Of a stretch of 64,000 nt of DNA, positions 43,846 to 52,500 are shown piece after piece; position 1 is the stretch's first letter, and every line of letters starts with the position of its first letter. Made by a program: the position numbers and the translations under genes. A model generated the notes under the pieces. The model saw only the letters and a list, made by a program, of their open reading frames with translations. It was not told where the DNA came from and did no database searches. This DNA is from Paenibacillus sp. YN15 (lineage in GTDB: Bacteria; Bacillota; Bacilli; Paenibacillales; NBRC-103111), in contig NZ_QMFA01000015.1 of assembly GCF_003285005.1 (NCBI RefSeq), forward strand, positions 1 to 64,000, given 5' to 3'.

Positions 43846-44478
43846 ATGAACAGGCAACAGGTGGTGGTCATCGCCACCCGCAACAAGGGCAAGGTCAAGG
43901 AAATGGAAGAACTGTTTGGCAAAAGAGGCTTCCAGATTCACAGTCTGAACGACTACGAGGGGATTCCCGAAATTGAGGAGACGGGCAGCACCTTTTATGA
44001 AAATGCCCTGATCAAAGCCCACTATGTGGCTGAGCTTTTGCAGGTCCCCGTCATTGCCGACGATTCCGGCCTGGAGGTGGAGGCGCTGGACGGCAAGCCG
44101 GGGGTATACTCGGCCCGGTATGCTGGGGAGGATGCCAACGATGCCGACAACAACGCCAAGCTGCTGCGGGAGCTGTCGCTTGCGCTGACCTTCCCCTCCG
44201 ACAAGCTGCCCGTGGGGCATCCGCCTGTGTGGAGCGCAGCCGAGTTTGTTTGCTGCATCGTCCTGGCCGATCCCGCCCGCAAGCAGCATGCCCGCTTCGA
44301 GGGCCGCTGTCCGGGCTATATCCTGGGGGAGGCCCGGGGGCATAACGGCTTCGGGTATGACCCGTACTTTTATTTGCCGGAGTTCGGCAGGACCATGGCC
44401 GAGCTGACCCTCGACGAGAAAAACAAAATCAGCCACCGGGGCAAGGCGCTCCGGCAGCTGATTGAGCTGGTTTATTAA
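43846..44478 (+). CDS. rdgB: XTP/dITP diphosphatase (RdgB/HAM1 family)
   Basis: House-cleaning nucleotide pyrophosphatase of 210 residues that removes inosine and xanthosine triphosphates. Motifs in order: ATRNKGKVKEM at the N-terminus, IADDSGLEVEAL with the metal-binding aspartates, PGVYSARYAG, GYDPYFYLPEFG, and the C-terminal KNKISHRGKAL. GGAGGTG lies upstream. Co-transcribed with rph. Quadruple element E begins 80 bp after its stop. Confidence 0.95.
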   Translation: MNRQQVVVIATRNKGKVKEMEELFGKRGFQIHSLNDYEGIPEIEETGSTFYENALIKAHYVAELLQVPVIADDSGLEVEALDGKPGVYSARYAGEDANDADNNAKLLRELSLALTFPSDKLPVGHPPVWSAAEFVCCIVLADPARKQHARFEGRCPGYILGEARGHNGFGYDPYFYLPEFGRTMAELTLDEKNKISHRGKALRQLIELVY

Positions 44479-44557
44479 TTTTAGTTTCCTAATTGTGGAA
44501 TGCGGCGCTTATGGGGCAATTGGCTTGGTTTCCATCATGAGGGGCATCTCCAGCGTG

Positions 44558-44749
44558 TAAGCGGCAAACAATGTATCTTATTTCGCATATGAAAGCTCCA
44601 TAAAGGGATGTAAGCGGCAAACAATGTGTGCTATTTCCGTTTTTGGCGGAGCAAGGGCCTTTGATTAAGGGGATAGCGAACATTTGTTGATCGCTATTAG
44701 CCGAAAAATGCCTGTTGCGACTCAATAGCGAACATTTGTTGATCGCTAT
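44558..44749. repeat. Quadruple inverted element, locus E
   Basis: Direct copies at 44558-44583 and 44611-44636 (53 bp apart) open TAAGCGGCAAACAATG. Inverted copies at 44673-44697 and 44725-44749 (52 bp apart) read ATAGCGAACATTTGTTG and are themselves bounded by ATAGCGA/TCGCTAT. It lies between the convergent rdgB and asparagine synthetase genes. Confidence 0.88.
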
Positions 44750-44761
44750 CTCTCCGCCGAC

Positions 44762-46606
44762 TCACACAATGGAAATCTTGTAGGTGCGCAGCCAATGATC
44801 CGCCTGAATCAGGAAAGCGAACAATTGAGGGCCCGTCATCAGCTGGCCGAACCAGGGGAAATCCGAGCTGGGGCTGTCGGGCTTCGTCATTTCCTTCAAC
44901 CCTGCCACATTCACCAAAGGTAAAAGCGGCGAGGACGGGTCATGGAGAATTTCCCGCAGCTCCGTGCGGACCGCGTTCATGTAGTTGGGGTTGTGGGTTT
45001 TGGGGTAGGGGCTTTTTTTGCGGAACAGCACATCGTCGGGCAGAATGCCCTGGAGCGCCTTGCGCAGGATGCCCTTCTCCCGGTCCCCGGCGGTTTTGAT
45101 CTCCCAGGGGATATTCCATACATACTGCACCAGCCGGTGGTCGCAATAGGGCACCCGCACCTCCAGGCCGCAGGCCATGCTCATCCGGTCCTTGCGGTCC
45201 AGCAGCGTGGGCATAAAGCGGGTCACATTGAGATAGGAGATTTCCCGCATTCTGCGCTGCTTTTCGTCCTCGCCCTGAAGGTGGGGCACCTCGGCCAAGG
45301 CCTGCTGGTACCGGTTCTTCGCATAGACCTCCGGGTTTATGAAGGCAGCGGCTTCGGAGGACAGCACCGAGGTGCGCTCCTTCACCTTCAGCGCCCACGG
45401 AAAGGTGTCCGCCTCCAAGGCGTCCTGACGGTGAAACCAGGGATACCCGCCGAAGATTTCGTCTGCGGCCTCCCCGGAAATCGCCACAGTGGCGCCTTTT
45501 TTGATTTCCCGGCAAAAGAGCAAGAGCGAGCCGTCCACATCTGCCATCCCCGGCATATCCCGGGCAATGACCGCGGCGCGCAGGGAATCGACCAGCTCAG
45601 GGGTGTCAAACTCCACCGGGTGATGGATGGTTCCCAGATGCTCGCTCATCCGTTTGATCCAGGGGGCATCGGCATTGGGCTGGAAGACACTGGACTTGAA
45701 GTTCTTGTCATTGTCCACGTAATCCACCGAATAGGTGGGCACCACCCCCTGCCCGGTGGAGGCGTAATAGGTGGAGGCAAGTGCCGTCAGGGCGCTGGAA
45801 TCCAGGCCGCCGGACAGCAGGGTGCAGACGGGCACGTCGGAGATCAGCTGGCGCTCCAGGGTATCCTTGAGCAGCCCGCGGATTTTTTCCGCCGTTTCCT
45901 CCACATTCTCCTCATGGGGCTTGCTCTCCAAGGTCCAGTAGGCCCGGATGGAGAGGCCACTCTTGTCTGCCACCATGCAGTGCCCCGGCTTAAGCTCGGC
46001 CATTCCCTTGTATACCCCGTGTCCGGGGGTCCGGGCGGGGCCGATGGCGAAGATTTCGGAGATGCCCTCCTGATCCACCTCCGCCTTAAAATCCGGATGG
46101 GCCAAAATCGCCTTGGGCTCGGAGCCGAACAGCAGCTCCCCGTCCCGGTAGGCGTAAAACAGCGGCTTTACCCCCAGCCGGTCCCGTACCAGATACAGCG
46201 CATCGTCCTTGTCGCTCCATACGGCAAAGGCAAAAATCCCGTTGAGCCGGTCCACACATCCCCGGCCCCATTCAATAAACGCAACCAGGAGCACCTCCGT
46301 ATCGCAGGTGGTCCGAAAAACATGGCCGCGCCCCTCCAGCTCTTTTTTTAGCTCGGGGGCATTATACAGCTCGCCGTTATATACGATGGAATAGGTATCC
46401 TCGCCAAAAACCCGCACCATGGGCTGCGCGCCATTGGCCGGGTCCATGACGGAAAGCCGCCTGTGGCCCAAGGCGCAGTGATGGTTAATCCAAGAACCGG
46501 CCGCATCGGGTCCCCGGGGAGCCAGCGTCTCCGTCATGGCCTCCAGCACATTGGGAAATTGCGTAAGATTTTTTTGCCAATTCAGCCATCCGGTAATTCC
46601 GCACAC
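44762..46606 (-). CDS. asnO: Asparagine synthetase (glutamine-hydrolysing), AsnO-like
   Basis: A 614-residue class II amidotransferase making asparagine from aspartate, glutamine and ATP. GTG at 46606 is chosen because it leaves the obligatory nucleophile Cys2 (MCGITGWLNW after initiation) and AGGGTGAGG lies five bases upstream. The N-terminal glutaminase domain has RRLSVMD and NGELYN. The synthetase domain has the pyrophosphate loop LLSGGLDSSALTA. Length equals that of B. subtilis AsnO, the sporulation-linked paralog; the assignment to that paralog is tentative. Confidence 0.9.
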   Translation of the reverse strand: MCGITGWLNWQKNLTQFPNVLEAMTETLAPRGPDAAGSWINHHCALGHRRLSVMDPANGAQPMVRVFGEDTYSIVYNGELYNAPELKKELEGRGHVFRTTCDTEVLLVAFIEWGRGCVDRLNGIFAFAVWSDKDDALYLVRDRLGVKPLFYAYRDGELLFGSEPKAILAHPDFKAEVDQEGISEIFAIGPARTPGHGVYKGMAELKPGHCMVADKSGLSIRAYWTLESKPHEENVEETAEKIRGLLKDTLERQLISDVPVCTLLSGGLDSSALTALASTYYASTGQGVVPTYSVDYVDNDKNFKSSVFQPNADAPWIKRMSEHLGTIHHPVEFDTPELVDSLRAAVIARDMPGMADVDGSLLLFCREIKKGATVAISGEAADEIFGGYPWFHRQDALEADTFPWALKVKERTSVLSSEAAAFINPEVYAKNRYQQALAEVPHLQGEDEKQRRMREISYLNVTRFMPTLLDRKDRMSMACGLEVRVPYCDHRLVQYVWNIPWEIKTAGDREKGILRKALQGILPDDVLFRKKSPYPKTHNPNYMNAVRTELREILHDPSSPLLPLVNVAGLKEMTKPDSPSSDFPWFGQLMTGPQLFAFLIQADHWLRTYKISIV

Positions 46607-46688
46607 GGTTGCCTCACCCTTTCTCAAACAAACATGATTCTATACTCTATGCGGTGGGGTGGGCTTAGTTGCGTGTCCCGCCCGAAGA

Positions 46689-46735
46689 GAAAAGCCCCGG
46701 CAGCCAGGGGTGAGATCCGGCTTCGGGGCTTCGGT
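46689..46735 (-). terminator. Terminator of the 47-aa gene
   Basis: On the minus strand GAAGCCCCG pairs with CGGGGCTTTT, with TCTT following. It separates the small gene from asparagine synthetase. Confidence 0.6.
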
Positions 46736-46762
46736 CAGATGATGGGACGGGCAAGGCCGCCG

Positions 46763-46906
46763 CTAAATGCGGGCCTCGATGGCGGTGCAGTATTGACGGA
46801 TTTTTTCCAGCTCATTCCCAATATCGCTTTCGGTGGACATGTGCTGGAGCTTGCTGGAGGCTTCCTGAATCTTGCGGGCTTCCTCCCGTACAGCGTTGCT
46901 GGCCAT
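46763..46906 (-). CDS. Small acidic coiled protein, 47 aa
   Basis: ATG 46906 follows a perfect GGAGGTGAAATGCC site, and a terminator follows the stop. The 47 residues (MASNAVREEARKIQEASSKL at the start, ending CTAIEARI) are helical, with hydrophobic positions spaced as in a short coiled coil. No family recognised. The combination of strong ribosome binding site, Lys/Glu-rich composition and own terminator supports a real gene. It lies upstream of asparagine synthetase in the same direction. Confidence 0.7.
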   Translation of the reverse strand: MASNAVREEARKIQEASSKLQHMSTESDIGNELEKIRQYCTAIEARI

Positions 46907-46981
46907 GGCATTTCACCTCCTAAGCGGCAGGATCACCGGTTTAGTATGCGTCAATATGGAACAATTATGAATAAAGCGGCT

Positions 46982-47146
46982 TAGGGCGTGTGTGATAACT
47001 CCGAGGGGAGCAGATTTTGCAGAATTTTCGTTCCAGGCAAGGCACTTTCGTGAAGGCGTACCGGGGGTACGTCAAGCGGAAGTAACGAAGCATGGGGCGA
47101 AAAGGCGGTAAAAGATGCCCTCAAGCGGGTTGTCAGACACGCCCTA
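46982..47146. mobile_element. MITE-like element with GGGCGTGT ends flanked by TA
   Basis: GGGCGTGTGTGATAAC at the left end and GTTGTCAGACACGCCC at the right end are inverted repeats with two mismatches. TA on both outer sides (46982-46983, 47145-47146) would be the target duplication. The interior has no gene. TA duplication suggests mobilisation by an IS630/mariner-type transposase, which is not in this window. Confidence 0.75.
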
Positions 47147-47174
47147 GAAACTAAAGTGAAAGAGGTGCGTGGAG

Positions 47175-47636
47175 ATGGTCAGGCTGAAGCCTATGAATGA
47201 GGAAGAGCTGCAGGCGTTTCTTGATTATTTGATTCCCGATTATGCCAAGGAGAAGGTGGAGGCAGGGGTCTGGAGGGCGGAGGAAGCTCCGCACTTGTCC
47301 CGGGAGGCCATTCTTCGGCTGCTGCCGGAGGGGCTTGCCACCAAGGATCAATACCTGTACATGATTGAGGAGGAGAGCGGCGTCCCAATCGGGTTTATCT
47401 GGCTGTATGTGGATCAGGGCAAGCAGGAGGCGTTTCTCTACGAAATCAGCTTGTACGAGGAGTGGCGCGGCCGGGGGCTGGGCAAAGCCACCATGGCTGC
47501 CATGGAACAGAAGGCGAAGGAGCTGGGGGCCAAGTCGGTGGGGCTCCATGTGTTCGGGCATAACCAACGGGCTTTGCGGCTGTATGAAAAATCGGGTTAT
47601 CAGGCCACGGACATCACCATGAAAAAATATTTGTAG
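47175..47636 (+). CDS. GNAT-family N-acetyltransferase
   Basis: A 153-residue acetyl-CoA-dependent acetyltransferase. The cofactor-binding motif A is EEWRGRGLGKATMAAMEQKAKELGA (near 95-119), with the preceding beta-bulge strand EAFLYEISLYE and the closing HNQRALRLYEKSGYQ. The start at 47175 suits the AAAGAGGTG site. Promoter elements lie in or beside the MITE that ends 28 bp upstream. Acceptor unknown. Confidence 0.88.
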   Translation: MVRLKPMNEEELQAFLDYLIPDYAKEKVEAGVWRAEEAPHLSREAILRLLPEGLATKDQYLYMIEEESGVPIGFIWLYVDQGKQEAFLYEISLYEEWRGRGLGKATMAAMEQKAKELGAKSVGLHVFGHNQRALRLYEKSGYQATDITMKKYL

Positions 47637-47761
47637 CGTTCGGGCGCGCCGCTGCCCGCTCACGTGAAACGCTTTTGCAGGCTGCCGCGTATACTTGGAT
47701 AAAAGATTGCCGGTGCGAGGACCAAACTGCGGCACCGATGGCTATAGAGGAGGAAGCGCGT

Positions 47762-48217
47762 ATGCGTTTGTTAAAAGGGATCGGCAATGCAGCCGGAGAG
47801 CTGACCGGGCTGGTTCTGGGCGGCACCGTCCGGGTGGTGGGGGAGCTGACCGGCAGCAATTTCGTCAAGGAAATCGGCGACGGTGTGGAGCGGACCAGCC
47901 GGTTCGCCGGGCGCACCGTGGGGAATCTGGCCAGCGGCACCTGGGATACGGCGGCAGGACTGTTAACCCGGGATGAGACGCAGCGCCAGGAAGGGATGCA
48001 GGATATCGGCGCAGCCGTCACCGCCACGGTGAAAGGCACCGGCCATGTCCTCACCGATATGGCGGAGAATGCAGGCAATGTGGCGAAGGGGATCGCCGAC
48101 AAGGATAAGGACCTGCTGAAGCACGGCGTCAAGGGGCTGGTTTACACGGCGGCGGTAGGCGCCATTGCCGTCGGCGTGGTGGATGTGCTGGACGGTCCCG
48201 ACGGTCCGGTGGAATAG
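47762..48217 (+). CDS. Hypothetical Gly/Ala-rich protein
   Basis: A 151-residue protein of unknown function, rich in Gly, Ala, Thr and Val. The pattern is a repeated amphipathic one (LTGLVLGGTVRVVGELTG, TVGNLASGTWDTAAGLLT, VTATVKGTGHVLTDMAENAGNVAKGIAD). It may associate with membranes or lipid surfaces, like phasin-type or LEA-like stress proteins. GAGGAGGAAG precedes the ATG. A bidirectional terminator follows. Confidence 0.7.
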   Translation: MRLLKGIGNAAGELTGLVLGGTVRVVGELTGSNFVKEIGDGVERTSRFAGRTVGNLASGTWDTAAGLLTRDETQRQEGMQDIGAAVTATVKGTGHVLTDMAENAGNVAKGIADKDKDLLKHGVKGLVYTAAVGAIAVGVVDVLDGPDGPVE

Positions 48218-48228
48218 ATGTGTTTGCT

Positions 48229-48276
48229 AAAAAAGCAGGCCCGCTCCCGTGGTTGGGAGTGTTGGCCTGCTTTTTT
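48229..48276. terminator. Bidirectional terminator
   Basis: AAAAAAGCAGGC pairs with GCCTGCTTTTTT, with an inner CTCCC/GGGAG pair. It serves the 151-aa gene (+) and the oxidoreductase gene (-). Confidence 0.88.
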
Positions 48277-48326
48277 GGAATGTGTGCGGAAATGCGGCGG
48301 CCGCGATGGCTGATGGATCAGCGCCG

Positions 48327-49415
48327 TTAGGCGGACGGTTCGGCCCACGGCTGCGGCTCTGTCCGCAGGGTTTTGCCGGTGCGGATGGCTTCCTCGGCTG
48401 CGAAGCCCAGGTACGTATCCTGGCAGGCTTCGGCCAGGCTGTAGAAGCTTTTGCCACCGGCGGCATATTCGGCCATCCGGGTCAGGCATCCGGCAATGGC
48501 CAGCTCATCGTCCAGCAGCCGGGCCGGGGTATAGGGGTTCCGGTAGGCGTAGCGCTCCCCGGCAAGAATCCCTTCGAGAAAATACCCCTCCAGATTTTCC
48601 TCCTCGCCCCGGTTTACCCGCTTGAGCTCCAGATGCAGCGGCGTCTGGTAATCGGCCAGCAGATTCAGCTGCCGGTCGAAGATTTCGCCCCGTTCTCCCC
48701 GCACCGAAACATGGTTGGAGCGAATCCAGGAGCGGTGCTGGTCCTTGGTAAAGTCGTAAATGCCCAGCCTGTCGCCAAAATGGAACCAGACCAGGTCCCG
48801 TGGCTGCTGCACCCGCTTCTCCTCCTGGGGAACGCCCTCCCGCCCAGGTCCGGCAATCTGCGGAGACAGGAACCGCATGCCCGTCACTTCTGCGTCCTCA
48901 TATTGGATGCCCAAATATTTTCGCATCACGCTGATGGCATGGTAAAACTGGGAAATGGAAACGGTGGCCTCCGTCACCCTTCCCAGCCTGCCTTCACCGA
49001 TAAGAGCCAGCCTGGCCGCATGGTGGGGAGACAGGTGGTATTGCTCCGCCACCTGAACCAGGGCTCCCCGCAGGGTCAGCTCTTCATGCACGCGGCGGAG
49101 TCCTGCCAGATCGGAGGCGGGAGGCGTCTCCAGCAGCGCCGGAATCCCCCGCTCCGCCAGGTCGGGCAGAATCTCCGCCGCGGCGTCCTTGCCGGCGGAT
49201 ACCACAATAAAATCCGGACGCCCGTGAGCCAGCAGCTCCTCCAGGGTCCGATAGGAGGGAATGCCCCATTCCACCTCCATGGCTTGTCCCTTTTCCGCCT
49301 GACGGACCACCAGTCCGGTTACGCGGAAATGGCGGGGCAGGGCGCGGGCGATCCGCAGGTAGGCCTGGGCCCGGAAGCCTGCGCCTCCGATAATGGCAAA
49401 TTGTATCTGTTTCAT
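48327..49415 (-). CDS. Gfo/Idh/MocA-family oxidoreductase
   Basis: A 362-residue NAD(P)-binding protein with the Rossmann motif AIIGGAGFRAQAY. In place of the family EKP it reads ALLETPPAS, so the usual catalytic lysine is absent and the active site must differ. HLSPHHAARLALIGEGRLG follows. The start MKQIQF has AAGGAGG upstream. It has no neighbours in the same direction. It could be a redundant sugar dehydrogenase or a non-canonical member. Confidence 0.82.
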   Translation of the reverse strand: MKQIQFAIIGGAGFRAQAYLRIARALPRHFRVTGLVVRQAEKGQAMEVEWGIPSYRTLEELLAHGRPDFIVVSAGKDAAAEILPDLAERGIPALLETPPASDLAGLRRVHEELTLRGALVQVAEQYHLSPHHAARLALIGEGRLGRVTEATVSISQFYHAISVMRKYLGIQYEDAEVTGMRFLSPQIAGPGREGVPQEEKRVQQPRDLVWFHFGDRLGIYDFTKDQHRSWIRSNHVSVRGERGEIFDRQLNLLADYQTPLHLELKRVNRGEEENLEGYFLEGILAGERYAYRNPYTPARLLDDELAIAGCLTRMAEYAAGGKSFYSLAEACQDTYLGFAAEEAIRTGKTLRTEPQPWAEPSA

Positions 49416-49473
49416 CCTGATTGCCTCCTTTAGTATTCCTGGTACCAGTATGGCATGAGAGAAGCCGTCAAGC

Positions 49474-49513
49474 AAAAACAGGCAGGAGGGGAAGCCGGTC
49501 CCCTCTGCCTGTT
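49474..49513 (-). terminator. Terminator of the pectate lyase gene
   Basis: On the minus strand AACAGGCAGAGGGG pairs with CCCCTCCTGCCTGTT (one bulge), followed by TTTTTGC. Confidence 0.8.
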
Positions 49514-49528
49514 CATTCAAGCGCAGAA

Positions 49529-52500
49529 TCAGTTGATAAAGCCGATGGTTTGCAGCATCCGCTTCAGGATGGTTGCGGACTGCGCCCGTGTGGCCGAAGC
49601 CTGGGGAGCCAGAAGCTGATCCCCGGTTCCCTGGATAATGCCGTTCTCCGTGGCCCATGCCATGGAGGCTTGGGCCCAACCGCTGACGGCGGAGCTGTCG
49701 GCATAGCCATAGCCTGCCGCCGGAGCGGAGGCGGTGGTATTCATCCCCGCATAGCGGGCTGCCCGTGCCGCCATAACAGCCATTTCCTCCCGGGAAATGG
49801 TGGCGTCCGGGCGGAATTCGCCGTTGTCCAGGCCTTCGATCAGACCTGCCTCTGCGGCTGCGGCTACCGCTTGCGCGTACCAGTCGGCAGCGGCAACATC
49901 CGTGAAGGAGGCTGCTTGACCGGAAGCCTGCAAGCCCAGCGAACGGACCAGAAGGGCGGCGAACTCTGCCCGTGTAATGGCTTGATCCGGGGAGTAGCGG
50001 TTGGCATCGGTTCCCTGGATCAGGAGCTTGGAGGCAAGCAGCTCAATATCCTGCTTGGCCCAATGTCCCGCTGTGTCCGCGAAGATTTTGGAGATTTGGG
50101 CAATAGTGTAAATCCCCTCACCACCATGCAGCACGGTCACCCGGGTAATGCCCCCTGATGTTTCAATAATGGCAGGGGCAAAGCTTGCTTCTCCGGTAAC
50201 GGGATCAATTTTGACGCCTGCAGCCGCAGCGCCGCCCAACAGCCCGTTGTAGGTCAATGTCAGGGAAGCATAGCCATTCTTCAGCGCCAGCTCCTGCTTC
50301 TTGCCGTCGGCTTCCACAGCCAGGGATACGGCCACAGGCTGCGCTGACAGCTGATAGCCCATCTGCTTGGCCGCTTGCGCAGCTTTTTCCTGAAGCTGCG
50401 CGCTTCCGGATGCAAGATTCGCCAGCAGAGTGCCTGCCGCTTGATCCTTCAGCTGGGACAGAATCAGCTGGGCCGGGAGCTTCACTTCCGCCAGCCCGGT
50501 TTTGATCACCAGTTCGGCGCTGCCCGCTTGGGCAAAGGCGGATAACGGAAGCTCCGCACGCACTGCCGCTGCGCCGGTTGAAGCGCTGAGATCCAGTGTG
50601 ACCCGGCCGGATTTTTCGGCTGCGGCCTTTTTCAGGGCATCCGCCAGCTTGGCTGCATCCACGGCTGCGGCTTGCAGCTTAGCGCCATCGGCGGTTTGCT
50701 CCTCCCGCAGTTGGACAGCGTCCTTGCCCAACACAATCTGGTCGGCAGGCTGGTCAGGAGCGGAGGGAGCGGGACTGCCGCCACCGGTGCTGCCGGTGTT
50801 TCCGCTGTTTCCGTCATCGCTGCCGTTATCCGCAGCAGCTGGCTTTGCGCTCACAACGTTGGAATACCCCGATGTGCCCTGCTGGTTCTGGGCGATAACC
50901 ACATAATAGTAGGCTGCGCCGTTGACCACTGTTCCGTCGGCAAATTGGGTTTCCGAAGCCGCAACCGGGTTGGCCTGAGCCTCAGTGGACTCGACGGGCG
51001 TAAACGGCCCTTCCTCCTTGGCGCTGCGCAGAACCGTGTAGGTCTCGGCCTTTTCCGAGGCGGTCCAGCTCAGGTTTACCACCCCGTCGCCAGCCACAGC
51101 CTCCAGCCCGGTAGGATGGGCAATGGGCTCCACATATACTTTTAGATTATCGATGTAATACGTTCCCGATCCGCCCCCCGGGGTAGCGGAATATATCCGC
51201 CCGATGCCCAGGTTCTTGAAGTTCTCCATGTCCTTGTAGTCTGTAAAGGTGGCGATTTCCTTGCCGTTGACGTAGGCGGTCACATAGCCCTCGGCCACAT
51301 TCATTTTCAACCGGATATGGAACCATTGATTCTTGAAGCTGGCAAACGGCACATCCATCAGCGCATAAAAGCTGGAGGAGCCGTTGTCATACACAAGGGT
51401 GATGTCGTTCTTATTGGCATCGGCAGGCAGAGTCGGCTTGCGCATGCCGATGGAGAAGGCCCGTTTGCTGTCATCCCTGCTCTTGATCTGCATGAGGACG
51501 GCGTTGCCGCTTGCTTCCGGAAGCATGTAGTCCGCTTCGATGACCACCGTATTCTTCAGGGATTCAAACTGGCGGAAAAAGCTTACGCTTTGCAGCATTT
51601 CATCCGAATTGGCTCCCTGGTCGGCAACAAGCAGAACCTTGTTGTCCGGGTTGCCGTCCTTTTCCATCGTGACAACCTTGACGGCCTCAAAGCCGCCATT
51701 ATTGGGCAGGCTGGGCACATAAGCCGCCGGTGTGGCATCGATGTCCTCTTCCTCGAAATTATCGTCCACATAGAAAATATTTTCCGCAGGACCGGTAGGT
51801 GTGCCTTTGACCTCGGAGGAGTCAAAACCCTGCTCGCCGGCCTTGTTGGTGGCGGACACCACATAGTAGTAGGTTTTCCCGGCAACCAGCCCGGAATCGG
51901 TGAAGAAGGTATCGGCAATGCCGGTTTGGATCACCTTGTACGGACCGCCCGGGGTATCCCCGCGCTTGACGGTATAGGTGTGGGCGTTTTCCGCCGCGTC
52001 CCAGGATACCTTGATTTCATTGTCGCCCTCATCAATGGAGGTCTTCAAGCCTCCGGGAGCCACCGGATAATCATCCGGCAGGGCATGGATGGCCGCTTGC
52101 CCGAAGGAAGAGGCATTGTATTTCCACACATCGTCATCCGGCTTGGAGGCGTCTGCGGCAAGTCCCACATAAATCGGCTTGTCGTTGGGCAGCTCCAGAG
52201 TCACGGTGCCGATTTTCCGCCAGTTGCTCACTCCATCCTCGGAAAGCAGGCCTGTCACCTGATTGCCGAACCGGACCAGTCTGACCCAGTGGGGCGTGGA
52301 TACAAATACTTCATTCTCAATGCGCTGGGTGTTTCCGCCGGTTTCATTGCGGACCAGCATCACGCCTTGTTTGCCGTATTTCACATAGGCTATAGCCATT
52401 AACGCCATTTTGGAACCCGGCTCCAGGGACTCGCGGATCATCACACCGGCTTCGGCATTGTCATCCGTAGCAGTAATATGGTCGATCCGGGCGAGGATTT

